Part shown: in pieces, positions 56,132 through 64,000 of the stretch
Layout of the letters: each line of letters begins with the position of its first letter
Numbering within the stretch: the stretch's first letter is position 1
Source of the DNA: Rhizobiaceae bacterium
GTDB taxonomy: Bacteria > Pseudomonadota > Alphaproteobacteria > Rhizobiales > Rhizobiaceae
Direction: 5' to 3'
Length of the DNA: 64,000 bases
Assembly (NCBI GenBank): GCA_029233925.1
Contig: JARGOX010000004.1
Span: 297,738 to 361,737 of the forward strand
Notes under the pieces: model-generated
The model's database searches: none
What the model was told of the DNA's origin: nothing
The model's input: only the letters and a program-made list of their open reading frames with translations
Position numbers and translations under genes: made by a program

Positions 56132-56992
56132 TCAGAACCGTTCTCCCATCAGGCGATAGCACCAGAAGGGCTCTTCCGTTTCAATCAATCTGTTCAGCTG
56201 TGCCGGAGAAAACCCGGTGGCGCGACGCAAGGCACGGCCCATATGGGATTGGTCGGCATATCCGGCATCACTTGCAAGGGCTGAGAGGTTGATATCGGGT
56301 CGTTCTATCCTGCTGCGATGCAGGTTTTCGATCGCCGCATAAAATGCCAGCGATTGCCGGGTTTGCCCGCTCCAGCGCTTGATCATTCTTTCGAGCGTTC
56401 GGGCGCTGCGGCCTGGGCCTGCCATTGCCAACCGGTTCAAGAGATATCTCGACCAATCATGCAGGCGATCTGACCCGGACCAATCCGGGAAACTGTTCCT
56501 GCTTCGCGCCTTTTGCCATGCCTGGGAAAATTGCTCCGTGAATTGGCCCCAACTGGTTTCCTCCTGCTGGTTCAGACTGAACACTGAAAGAGCAGCAGCC
56601 AGTGCGTCCGGCACAAGCTCACAGTCAAAACCGTGACCGAGTTGCATCCACGCATCCGGATAGAAGCCCACCGTGAGCGCGGCCACTGGCCCAGCACTCC
56701 AACTGACAATGGGCTCATCCCGCGGTGACAGGACGAACTGCCGCGGCATGATTTTTGTATGTCCGGGTTTTATGCGCTGCGCCCTGCCTGCCCTATCGCC
56801 GACCAATTGCAGTTCACCTTCGATGACATGGGTGACGGACACCAGGGGCGATGCCGGGAAGAAGTTGAAACGATCCGCATCGCCAAGGGCCACGCCCCGT
56901 GTGTCTCTGAAGATACCGGCAGCCACACAGCTCGATAATTGCTTGGGCGGCAAAAACAACAGTGACTTCGGGCAACCCATGGGACCTCTCAA
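56132..56992 (-). CDS. AraC-family transcriptional regulator
   Basis: The 286-residue protein has a C-terminal AraC/XylS double helix-turn-helix at about 185-275. The second motif is INLSALASDAGYADQSHMGRALRRATGFSPAQL, given in part. The N-terminal 150 residues form a cupin-like sensor region. It is divergent from the alpha/beta hydrolase gene with 75 nt between starts, so that gene is the likely target. The inducer is unknown. Confidence 0.9.
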   Translation of the reverse strand: MRGPMGCPKSLLFLPPKQLSSCVAAGIFRDTRGVALGDADRFNFFPASPLVSVTHVIEGELQLVGDRAGRAQRIKPGHTKIMPRQFVLSPRDEPIVSWSAGPVAALTVGFYPDAWMQLGHGFDCELVPDALAAALSVFSLNQQEETSWGQFTEQFSQAWQKARSRNSFPDWSGSDRLHDWSRYLLNRLAMAGPGRSARTLERMIKRWSGQTRQSLAFYAAIENLHRSRIERPDINLSALASDAGYADQSHMGRALRRATGFSPAQLNRLIETEEPFWCYRLMGERF

Positions 56993-57067
56993 GATGTCGC
57001 AATCATTCTATACCGCGATGCCTGCAGACGGCAATATTCCCCGCATTGCAAACACCGCGAGGCATCC

Positions 57068-58162
57068 ATGGCAAAAATCAAATTCAGCGGGCCTTTCCGT
57101 TTTCGGTTGTCCAGCTTTTTCAGCCTGAGCAGGATCGCAATGGCAACCTATGCACGCCGCGCCCTTGGAAAGCGCAGGGAGCCTGGCTGGGACGTCAACT
57201 CGGAAATTGGCATCCGCTTCTGGCGACACCAGTTCACCAGGGCGATGACCCAGACCGACATGGAAAAAGGCCGGGCGATTTTTGACAGCCTGATGACCGA
57301 GACAGACGACATTTACCGGGTGTCTGTCGAGAAAAGCGCCAACCCGAAGGGCCGTTGGTATCGCCCGAGGGCGCTCGCCAGCAAGGCTACACTGCTGTAT
57401 TTTCATGGTGGCGGCTACACTTTCAACGGACCGGTCAGCGAGCGGTTTGCAGCCATGCTGGCGCACCATGCACAGGCAGCGGTCTTCATGCCCGATTACC
57501 GGCTGACACCCGAACACCCGCACCCGGCCCAAGCCGAAGACGCTCTGGCTGCCTGGCGCTTTGTGGCGCAGCAAACGCCAGCGGAACAGATCGTCGTCAT
57601 CGGCGACAGTGCCGGCGGACATATGGCGCTGATGCTGCTTCAGACACTCAAGGCGGAAGGGCTTTCCCAGCCCGGGCTGTGCATCGGGCTTTGTCCATGG
57701 ACCGACATTGGCAAGCGGGGTGAAAGTCTGCACGGTAATGATCGATATGACCTTGTACAGGGCTGGATGGCGCTGCAATTTGGCCAATGGCTGGACCCGG
57801 AAGGCGGGTATGGTCGAAAGAAACTCTCTCCCATCGCTTACGATTATAGCGGTTTGGCGCCGCTGTATCTGCAATCAGGTGGTCATGAGATCCTGCATGA
57901 CATGATCTGCGATTTTGCAGAGGTGCAAGCAGCCAAGGGCGCGCACGTGATGCTCGACGTATGGAAAGACATGCCGCATGATTTTCAGGCCTATGACAGT
58001 CTGACACAAGCGTCGAGCGAGGCGCTCGAACGCATTCGACTGGCCGTCGCCGCTCAATGTGATGCCAACGCGCCTTTGCAACCGACAGGCGCAACAATCG
58101 TTCACGCGGGACAGTCGTCTGTCCGGCCAACCAGCAATGCAATGCCCGCTGCACCTGAATGA
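57068..58162 (+). CDS. Alpha/beta hydrolase of the hormone-sensitive-lipase type
   Basis: This 364-residue esterase has the oxyanion motif FHGGGYTF near residue 115 and the nucleophile elbow GDSAGGH near residue 182. The acid region is YLQSGGHEILHD and the catalytic His lies in MPHDFQAY. These are the marks of the HSL (type IV) family. A basic N-terminus and a disordered C-terminal tail (from about 335) lie outside the core. The substrate is probably a short acyl ester. It is convergent with arsH (3 nt between stops) and divergent from an AraC regulator. Confidence 0.9.
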   Translation: MAKIKFSGPFRFRLSSFFSLSRIAMATYARRALGKRREPGWDVNSEIGIRFWRHQFTRAMTQTDMEKGRAIFDSLMTETDDIYRVSVEKSANPKGRWYRPRALASKATLLYFHGGGYTFNGPVSERFAAMLAHHAQAAVFMPDYRLTPEHPHPAQAEDALAAWRFVAQQTPAEQIVVIGDSAGGHMALMLLQTLKAEGLSQPGLCIGLCPWTDIGKRGESLHGNDRYDLVQGWMALQFGQWLDPEGGYGRKKLSPIAYDYSGLAPLYLQSGGHEILHDMICDFAEVQAAKGAHVMLDVWKDMPHDFQAYDSLTQASSEALERIRLAVAAQCDANAPLQPTGATIVHAGQSSVRPTSNAMPAAPE

Positions 58163-58165
58163 ACT

Positions 58166-58882
58166 TCAGATCGACTTCTGATTGACCCGCTTTGACAATT
58201 CCTGCGCGCTTTCCACCCGCTCGGAATAGCGGTCCACCAGATAGCGGGAACGTCCGCGTGTCAGAACGGTGAATTTCATCAGTTCCTCCATGACATCCAC
58301 CATGCGGTTATAAAAGGGTGACGGTTTCATGCGGCCATTTTCATCAAATTCCAGGAATGCCTTGGGGACCGACGATTGGTTGGGGATGGCAATCATGCGC
58401 ATCCAGCGACCCAATATCCGCATCTGATTGACGGTGTTGAAACTCTGCGAGCCGCCGCACACCTGCATCAGGGCAAGGGTGCGCCCCTGTGTCGGCCGCA
58501 CGCCGCCGATGGGGGCAAGCGGCAACCAATCAATCTGTGTCTTCATGATGCCCGTCATGGCGCCATGGCGCTCGGGTGAGCACCATACGTGCGCCTCGGA
58601 CCAAAGGGAAAGCTCCCGAAGCTCCTGGACTTTTTCGTGGGTATCGGCCGCATCGTCAACCAGCGGCAGACCTGCCGGATTGAAGATTTTCACCTCCGCA
58701 CCAAACTGGCGCAAGACCCGCGCGGCTTCCTCACTCATCAATCTTGAATAGGAGCGTTCCCGCAAGGAACCATAGAGCATCAGGATCCGTGGCGGATGAT
58801 AGGTTTCACCCGGCAGTGAAAGGCTCTCAATGTCGATGGGCCTGATCTGATCAGGATTGATATTGGGGAAATCTTCGTTCAT
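58166..58882 (-). CDS. arsH: ArsH NADPH-dependent FMN oxidoreductase
   Basis: ArsH is an NADPH:FMN oxidoreductase that in several bacteria oxidises trivalent organoarsenicals and helps against oxidative stress. The 238-residue protein has the flavodoxin-like phosphate loop [17 protein letters not shown] and [20 protein letters not shown]. It is the last gene of the ars operon and overlaps the stop of arsC by 4 nt. Confidence 0.95.
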   Translation of the reverse strand: MNEDFPNINPDQIRPIDIESLSLPGETYHPPRILMLYGSLRERSYSRLMSEEAARVLRQFGAEVKIFNPAGLPLVDDAADTHEKVQELRELSLWSEAHVWCSPERHGAMTGIMKTQIDWLPLAPIGGVRPTQGRTLALMQVCGGSQSFNTVNQMRILGRWMRMIAIPNQSSVPKAFLEFDENGRMKPSPFYNRMVDVMEELMKFTVLTRGRSRYLVDRYSERVESAQELSKRVNQKSI

Positions 58883-59286
58883 GGGGCTGTAATCACGTCC
58901 CCGTCTTCCTTGGTGAAAGTGCTGCCGGAAACAACATCCGGCAGCAATGCAAACACCGCTTCGGATGGACGGCAGAGCGCCACGCCCTTGCGGGTGCAGA
59001 CAATCGGTCTGTTGACCAGGACGGGATGTTCCAACATGGCATGCAGGATGGTTTCCTCAGAAACGGCCGGGTCGGTCAGCCCCAATTCCTCGGCAGGTGA
59101 TTTGCTGGTGCGCAAAGCCTGCCGTGGGGTCAGGCCTGCGACCGCAAACAATGATTGCAATTGCCCGCGCGTCCAGCCCATCTTGAGATATTCCACAACA
59201 ATAGGCTCTTCGGCAAACCCTCGTATAATCTCCAGAACATTGCGCGACGTGCCGCATTGGGGATTGTGATAGATAACGATCGACAT
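58879..59286 (-). CDS. arsC: Arsenate reductase, glutaredoxin-dependent type
   Basis: ArsC reduces arsenate to arsenite using glutathione and glutaredoxin, so that the arsenite can be exported. The catalytic Cys11 lies in [14 protein letters not shown], typical of the ArsC/Spx-like class. It has 135 residues from ATG 59286. It lies between acr3 (112 nt upstream) and arsH (4-nt overlap). Confidence 0.94.
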   Translation of the reverse strand: MSIVIYHNPQCGTSRNVLEIIRGFAEEPIVVEYLKMGWTRGQLQSLFAVAGLTPRQALRTSKSPAEELGLTDPAVSEETILHAMLEHPVLVNRPIVCTRKGVALCRPSEAVFALLPDVVSGSTFTKEDGDVITAP

Positions 59287-59398
59287 TGAGAACCTTCCGT
59301 TCAATTTCTGGATAGTGTTGTTGGCGAGGCCGCCTTTGCGACGCGCAATCTGATGCCGTGTTTGATTGTCCCGTCTCGGTCAATTGCCCAGGTCTTTA

Positions 59399-60469
59399 TC
59401 ACCCCGGAAAATGTGCCCGGGTTCGATTGGCAAAGGCGACGAGTGAGAGCATCACCGGCACTTCGACCAGAACGCCCACCACCGTGGCAAGCGCTGCGCC
59501 GGAGTTGAGGCCAAAGAGCCCGATTGCCACAGCAACAGCCAATTCGAAGAAATTGGATGTTCCGATCATCGCGCAGGGCGCCGCAATGCGAAACGGAACC
59601 TTCATGACCCATGCAGCGGCATAGGCGATTGCAAAAATACCATAGGACTGCAGGAGCAACGGCAGGGCGATCAGGGCAATGAGCACAGGTTGCGCCAGAA
59701 TGACGCTGCCCTGGAAACCGAAAAGCAAAACCACGGTTGCCAGCAGGCCGATGATCGAGAACGGTTTCAGCCTGGCGGTGAAGTCTGACACCGCATCATC
59801 AGACCGCCTGCCGCTCATCAGAGCCTTGCGCGTCAGCGCCCCTGCGACAAGCGGAACCACCACGTAGAGGACGACACTCAGCACCAGCGTATCCCAGGGC
59901 ACCGGAATGTCGGTGACACCCAGAAGCAAGGCCACAATCGGTGCGTAGGCAAAGATCATGATCAGATCATTCACACTGACCTGAACCAACGTATAATTTG
60001 CGTCGCCGCGCGTCAGTTGCGACCACACGAAGACCATGGCCGTGCACGGCGCCGCACCCAGCAGGATCAATCCGGCAATGTAGGAATCGGCCTCCGCAGG
60101 ATTGATCATGTCGACGAAAAGATATTTGAAAAACAACACGCCGAGCGCCGCCATGGTGAACGGCTTTATCAGCCAGTTGACGACAAGGGTAATCATCAGC
60201 CCCTTGGGCTGGTCTGTCACATGGCGAATGCTGCCGAAATCAACCGACACCATCATCGGATAAACCATTGCCCAGATCAGGACGGCAACCACCAGATTGA
60301 CGTGGGCGTATTCGAGGGACGCAAGCACCTGAAACAAATCGGGCAGCACTTGACCAAGCAGAACACCAAGCGCAATGGCCAGGGCGACCCAGAGCGAGAG
60401 CCATTTTTCAAAGATGCCGATGCCCGATGGCGCGGCCTGGCCGCCTGGAATTTCTTGCTCAATGCTCAT
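59399..60469 (-). CDS. acr3: ACR3-family arsenite efflux transporter
   Basis: Acr3 exports arsenite across the inner membrane. The 356-residue protein has ten probable membrane segments. The conserved Cys lies in [18 protein letters not shown], where it is essential in studied members, and [15 protein letters not shown] and [13 protein letters not shown] are also family signatures. The start MSIEQEIPG at 60469 fits homologues. It is 136 nt downstream of arsR. Confidence 0.95.
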   Translation of the reverse strand: MSIEQEIPGGQAAPSGIGIFEKWLSLWVALAIALGVLLGQVLPDLFQVLASLEYAHVNLVVAVLIWAMVYPMMVSVDFGSIRHVTDQPKGLMITLVVNWLIKPFTMAALGVLFFKYLFVDMINPAEADSYIAGLILLGAAPCTAMVFVWSQLTRGDANYTLVQVSVNDLIMIFAYAPIVALLLGVTDIPVPWDTLVLSVVLYVVVPLVAGALTRKALMSGRRSDDAVSDFTARLKPFSIIGLLATVVLLFGFQGSVILAQPVLIALIALPLLLQSYGIFAIAYAAAWVMKVPFRIAAPCAMIGTSNFFELAVAVAIGLFGLNSGAALATVVGVLVEVPVMLSLVAFANRTRAHFPG

Positions 60470-60605
60470 TGTATGACCCCATCTCCTTGTCGATAAAACA
60501 CCCTTCACCCACGCGGTTCATCAGCACCTCCGCCAAAATGCGACGCGCGGAATTGGCCGCACGGGAAACAGGACAGTGCAAAGGGGATTACGCATGGCGT
60601 TCTCA

Positions 60606-60938
60606 TCAGCAGGCACAGGCAAGTTCATCAATAATGGGCTGACAAAGCTCGGGGCGACCGCCACAGCAATCTTCCATCAGGAACACCAAAAGCCCGCGCA
60701 CCGCATCAAAATCGGCAAAGTAGCGGATTGTTCTGCCCTGTCGCTCATTGCGCACCAGCCCTGCATTGAGAAGCACCGACAGATTGGCCGACATGGTGTT
60801 TTGCCGGACATCAAGCTGCTCGCCCAACTCGCCCGCCAACAGGCCATCAGCGCCTGCCTTGATCAACAGGCGGAAAACATCCAGTCGCGTTTGCTGGCTC
60901 AGTGCGGAGAATGATGAGAGTGCTGTTTTTATTTCCAT
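60606..60938 (-). CDS. arsR: ArsR-family arsenic-responsive repressor
   Basis: This 110-residue winged-helix repressor starts the arsR-acr3-arsC-arsH operon. The DNA-binding part is LGEQLDVRQNTMSANLSVLLNAG. It lacks the classical ELCVCDL As(III) site. Instead it has a C-terminal Cys set, DCCGGRPELC (Cys91, Cys92, Cys99), resembling the alternative arsenic site of the Acidithiobacillus ArsR type. It should release the operator when arsenite binds. Short AT-rich inverted sequence (ATCATGAT) lies just upstream of the start. Confidence 0.92.
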   Translation of the reverse strand: MEIKTALSSFSALSQQTRLDVFRLLIKAGADGLLAGELGEQLDVRQNTMSANLSVLLNAGLVRNERQGRTIRYFADFDAVRGLLVFLMEDCCGGRPELCQPIIDELACAC

Positions 60939-60955
60939 GCATCATGATTATTTGA

Positions 60956-61310
60956 TATATTTAGAATGGTCAACACCCTTTTTCATAGGCAAGACCATCA
61001 CTTTGTGCTTCGCCATGCGCCGCAACGCGCAAACCCTGTTAAAATACGGCTCCCAAAACCGTCCGTTGGATTGCGGTCATTTCTGGCGCATCCAGCGCTT
61101 CCGTAAAAGTGTGAAACGGGTTTCCGACAAGACAGCACACCAAACACATGAGACGGACAAATGGTTCAATTTTTCGATAATATATTTAATAACAATAGGT
61201 TGCTGAAACAGCTGCGACGCCTGGGGGTGGGAAAAACAGACAAATTTTTGCGGCAGCCAAGTCTTGAAAAGACATTCCTACAAAAAATGTTGCAACAAGA
61301 ATAACTATGA
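60956..61310. other. Intergenic region between the ars and cobalt loci
   Basis: About 355 nt upstream of arsR with no credible gene. It holds the arsR promoter at its left end. The right part turns AT-rich, which marks the beginning of a compositionally different block that runs through hupE and cbiM. Confidence 0.5.
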
Positions 61311-61342
61311 AAATTGTCTCACACGTTTTCGTGAGACAATTT
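61311..61342 (-). terminator. Hairpin terminator after hupE
   Basis: AAATTGTCTCAC pairs perfectly with GTGAGACAATTT (12 bp) around an 8-nt loop, 23 nt after the hupE stop. On the minus strand a short T-rich stretch follows. It should end the cbiM-hupE transcript. Confidence 0.8.
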
Positions 61343-61365
61343 CTTCTTGTGCCGGAGATATTTAT

Positions 61366-61959
61366 TCACGCAGCAAAAAACCCGATACCTGCGACAAATG
61401 TCAGGCCACCGATCACACGAGTCATGTTCATTGTCATGCGGGTTTTATCACCACTGATTGCGTTGAGGGCGCCGCCAATCCCGATCCCCAAAGCGTGTAA
61501 TAAGGTTGTCGCAATCGCAAACCCAGCCGCGTAAGCTATTTGTGTGGCAGTCCCAATCTCACCACCATGAGCATAGCCATGAAATAGGGCGAAGCCAGCA
61601 ACAACAGATGCACCCAGGAAAACCGGAACATTAATGGCGAATGCCACCAGCAATCCAAGGGTAAGCACGGACGTAAGAATCAAAGGTTCAACGAGCGGCA
61701 AATGCAAACCAACAACAGCCAGAGCAAATCCTAAAACCATTGCTCCAACAAAGGCGCTGGGCACGATCCAAATGGCCTGTTTGCCAATCTGCCAAGCCCA
61801 TAGACCAACAGCAACCATTACCAGGATATGATCCATGCCAAACAATGGGTGAGAAAAACCCGATGCAAGAGATCCATGGTCATCAGGGTTCAGGTGGGCA
61901 AATGCAGGAGAGATGCCGACAGCGAGGATGTACAGTGCAGCAATAGCAGACTTTTTCAT
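61366..61959 (-). CDS. HupE/UreJ-family nickel/cobalt permease
   Basis: This 197-residue protein has an N-terminal signal-like segment (ALYILAVGISPAFAH) and six membrane segments. It carries the metal-binding motif HPLFGMDH, shared by HupE/UreJ secondary transporters of nickel or cobalt. Its position downstream of the riboswitch-controlled cbiM favours cobalt uptake for cobalamin. The coding DNA is more AT-rich than the neighbouring ars genes. Confidence 0.88.
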   Translation of the reverse strand: MKKSAIAALYILAVGISPAFAHLNPDDHGSLASGFSHPLFGMDHILVMVAVGLWAWQIGKQAIWIVPSAFVGAMVLGFALAVVGLHLPLVEPLILTSVLTLGLLVAFAINVPVFLGASVVAGFALFHGYAHGGEIGTATQIAYAAGFAIATTLLHALGIGIGGALNAISGDKTRMTMNMTRVIGGLTFVAGIGFFAA

Positions 61960-62078
61960 GTCAAGAACCTTTGGTTGAGTTGTTCAAACGCCCCGATTTG
62001 GGTCACGCGCGATCATTTTTGAATTGCTTCGCAGGAGTGAAGGTTGCCCCGGCTTCAGAGAACTGGGACAACCCGATT

Positions 62079-62762
62079 TCATGCTGCGGAATTATGCAGA
62101 CGCTTGTAAAACAATGGCGAACTGGACAGTGAGCGCAAGGCTTTGGCACCAGATAGAACTGCCAAATCAGCAAGTGGTTCTATAATGATGACAAGCATAT
62201 AAGCAGCACCGAATGACACAATTGATGCCATGTTTTCAGCACCGAAGCCACGCCCATAAAGCGCCCAGAACGCTACCCAGACAACGACGCCGCCCTGATA
62301 GGCAGTGGAAAGCGCAAGCGCTTGGCTGTATTTGAGATCAACATATGGGGTTTGCGGTGCGATGATCCGCTTCGCCAAAAGGCTCACTGCCCACAACGGG
62401 ACCAAGAGTGTCGTCATGTTCATTCCATATTGAGGTAGATCGAAAGGTGCAAAAAAGACACCCTGAAGCAGAAGACCAAGCGCCAGACCTATCGCCGCTG
62501 CGCCACCACCGAACAGCAAATATAACGTCGAACCCAATATGAGATGGACCTCGGAGACCCCGACTGGATAGTGGGGAAACAATTCAAAAAAACAGAAGAC
62601 AAGAATTGTCGAAATGACACTGCGAACGGCAAGAACAGAAACACCGCCATCACTACGGATTGTATCCATGGCCATTTTGCCGGCCAGTCCAACCGCGCCG
62701 ACCGCTGTAGCATGGCTCAATACGATTTTTGCGCCATCAACGACGCCTGGTTCGATATGCAT
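62079..62762 (-). CDS. cbiM: CbiM-like cobalt ECF transporter substrate-binding component
   Basis: CbiM is the membrane component that binds cobalt in ECF-type uptake systems. The protein must begin exactly at MHIEPG, because the N-terminal Met-His forms part of the metal site, so I use ATG 62762 (227 aa); the open frame before it belongs to the riboswitch. About six membrane segments follow. No cbiN, cbiQ or cbiO is adjacent; instead a HupE-type permease gene follows after 119 nt. A cobalamin riboswitch lies directly upstream. Confidence 0.82.
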   Translation of the reverse strand: MHIEPGVVDGAKIVLSHATAVGAVGLAGKMAMDTIRSDGGVSVLAVRSVISTILVFCFFELFPHYPVGVSEVHLILGSTLYLLFGGGAAAIGLALGLLLQGVFFAPFDLPQYGMNMTTLLVPLWAVSLLAKRIIAPQTPYVDLKYSQALALSTAYQGGVVVWVAFWALYGRGFGAENMASIVSFGAAYMLVIIIEPLADLAVLSGAKALRSLSSSPLFYKRLHNSAA

Positions 62763-62818
62763 TTTTACTCCTTTGGCGCACCCACCGTGCGCATTTGACG
62801 GGTTTGACCTTTCGGTCG

Positions 62819-62990
62819 GTTTTGACGGCAGGTTTCCTGACTTGTGAATTTGCACCGTTCTCGCCTTCCCAGCTTGTCGCCAGTGGCATGTCGAGATTGG
62901 CAGTCACATACAGTTGCGGGGGCAGTCGCGGATTCGGTCCCTGATGGGTACGCCTTACCGTGTTCCCTTTTTAACTCCCAATAACCTCGC
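62819..62990 (-). ncRNA. Cobalamin riboswitch controlling cbiM-hupE
   Basis: On the minus strand the segment carries the conserved parts in order: GGGAACACGGT, CCCCCGCAACTGTA (62909-62922), the B12 box GCCACTGG (62880-62887), GGGAAGGCG, and the closing AGTCAGGAAACCTGCCGTC. The start codon of cbiM lies 57 nt further on, after a stem GTGCGCACGG-like segment that may form the expression platform with AAAGGAG. Cobalamin binding should shut off cobalt uptake. Confidence 0.96.
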
Positions 62991-63244
62991 GGCATCGGGA
63001 AGCCGTCAGCACATTCATGGCGCAAAAACCGAGTCTTGTAAATTGTGTCAAAATGAATTCATGGCATTGATAATATCGCAAACCGTAACGGGCCTCTCAT
63101 GTTTGCCCGCAGCTGCCGCCGTAACCTGATTTTTCGCCTCGTCAACGGCTGAGTTACTCCCCTAAAACAGAACACTGACGCCTGGGCTTGCCCATAAAAA
63201 GTGGAGGGATTTTCTGATCGTTTTCATAACGACTGGAGGGTCCT

Positions 63245-63535
63245 ATGACCAAACGAGAACGACCGGTATTTACGGAAGAATTCAAGCGGGAGGCGGTTCG
63301 CTTGATTGAAACAAGCGGCCGTACGATTGCGCAGATTGCGGATGACTTGGGGGTTGGCTTATCAGCGCTGGTCCGGTGGAAGCGCATTTACCGTGAGGCT
63401 GCCTCATCGTCGGAACCGCACGTCGATCTAACCCAAGAGCTGGCCCGGTTGCGCAAAGAGAATTTGGTTCTTCGCCAGGAGCGCGAGATTTTGAAGCGGG
63501 CTGCTCCTTTTTTCGCAAAGGAGGCAAATCAATGA
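63245..63535 (+). CDS. IS3-family transposase OrfA
   Basis: This 96-residue protein has a helix-turn-helix (EFKREAVRLIETSGRTIAQIA) and a C-terminal leucine-zipper coiled coil (LARLRKENLVLRQEREILKRA) leading to AAPFFAKE, the usual OrfA end. It appears intact. It overlaps the orfB start by 4 nt, as needed for frameshifted OrfAB. Without functional OrfB it cannot transpose the element by itself. Confidence 0.92.
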   Translation: MTKRERPVFTEEFKREAVRLIETSGRTIAQIADDLGVGLSALVRWKRIYREAASSSEPHVDLTQELARLRKENLVLRQEREILKRAAPFFAKEANQ

Positions 63536-63875
63536 GATTGAAGCTCGTTGATGGGGCGAAGAAATCATCCATCGTCTTTGTCGTGTTCCTGGTGTCAGCG
63601 AAAGTGGGTACTATGCTTGGAAACAGCGTGGCCCCAGACGGCGTCAATTGCACGACACGGTTCTGCTGGCCGCAAATGGTATGCAATCTTCCATGAGTGG
63701 CAGAGGCAATTGTTACGATAATTCCATGGTCGAAACCGTGTTCAAAACCATCAAGTCGGAACTGGTATGCAGAACCAGTTTTCAAACACGGCAACAGGCT
63801 ACAAATGCACGTGGCCGATATATCGAAGGGTTCTACAATCCCATTCGGCGGTATTCAGCTTTGGCCTGCAAATAG
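63532..63875 (+). pseudogene. IS3-family transposase OrfB remnant
   Basis: The start MRLKLVDGA is followed by a frameshift near 63560, after which another frame reads HRLCRVPGVSESGYYAWKQR. That frame then jumps near 63675 straight to SMSGRGNCYDNSMVET of the C-terminal part. The middle of the DDE integrase domain, with the catalytic Asp residues, is missing. Two independent lesions make this a dead transposase. Confidence 0.9.
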
Positions 63876-64000
63876 TCGGCCAAATTCGAAGCCGCAATGG
63901 CTAAGCCAGAGTGAAAGTCTCTCCACTTTATCGGGGCAAGTCCAAATAGTCGTCCGTGAAGAATTCCTTACCATCTGGATTCACTGATGGAATGAAGCTT

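Larger units (their letters stand above)
63183..63944 (+). mobile_element. Degenerate IS3-family insertion sequence
   Basis: Left end TGGGCTTGCCCATAAAAAGT (63183 on) and right end (complement of 63918-63944), which reads TGGACTTGCCCCGATAAAGT, are imperfect inverted repeats that extend to GTGGAG on both sides. Inside are an intact orfA and a broken orfB. The total of 762 bp is about 450-500 bp shorter than a full IS3 element, owing to an internal deletion. No direct target repeat is visible at the ends. Confidence 0.88.

Overview
The window looks like chromosomal DNA of an alphaproteobacterium of the order Hyphomicrobiales (Rhizobiales). The evidence is the gene content: a zwf-pgl-edd operon, plant-type glutamate-cysteine ligase, an acvB-lpiA lipid operon, a phasin, a PdhS/PleC-like kinase, an Irr-type iron box, EcfG-type stress promoters, and a tRNA-His without the extra 5' G. 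Coding density is high and most genes look like vertical core or accessory rhizobial genes. The genus cannot be fixed from the sequence alone.

Layout. 1-8.3 kb: GntR and LysR regulators, a LysE-type exporter, rsmE, gshA, a DUF937 protein, a 299-bp structured repeat, a DUF1127 protein and xseA. 8.2-11.5 kb: acvB-mprF(lpiA), for making, flipping and hydrolysing lysyl-phosphatidylglycerol. 11.7-16.5 kb: tRNA-His, a phasin and a 1242-residue PAS histidine kinase. 16.5-18.4 kb: an orphan ferric-iron ABC permease behind a 37-nt perfect palindrome containing an Irr box. 18.6-27.2 kb: carbon metabolism (acetoacetyl-CoA synthetase, a ScfR/RamB-like regulator divergent from isocitrate lyase), an AsmA protein and an HI0933-family flavoprotein. 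27.3-34.0 kb: a glutamine-synthetase-like enzyme, the Entner-Doudoroff/pentose-phosphate operon and folD. 34.2-43.7 kb: an exopolysaccharide region (chain-length/export protein, Tat-exported GH10 glycanase, flippase, WecG-type, GT4 and GT2 glycosyltransferases, DUF6492 protein). A second copy of the 299-bp repeat sits inside it.

44.1-49.9 kb holds the most interesting locus. A palindromic promoter region carries two face-to-face EcfG-type (general stress response) promoters, GGAAC-N16-CGTT on both strands. Leftward it serves a transglutaminase-like protein. Rightward it serves four genes joined by 1-4 nt stop/start overlaps: a ParB/SerK/SbnI-like putative serine kinase, an SbnA-like PLP enzyme, an FAD/NAD(P)-binding protein and a fold-III PLP decarboxylase. 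This resembles the 2,3-diaminopropionate and decarboxylation part of staphyloferrin B synthesis, but no siderophore synthetase, citrate synthase or SbnB is present. It may make a different, stress-induced small molecule.

49.9-58.2 kb: small enzymes and regulators (two VOC proteins, cupin, DUF3857/transglutaminase protein, HxlR with a divergent NmrA-type quinone oxidoreductase, AraC with a divergent esterase). 58.2-60.9 kb: an arsR-acr3-arsC-arsH arsenic operon. 61.3-63.0 kb: a cobalamin-riboswitch-controlled cbiM-hupE pair, probably cobalt uptake, in visibly more AT-rich DNA. 63.18-63.94 kb: an internally deleted IS3-family element with both inverted repeats still present.
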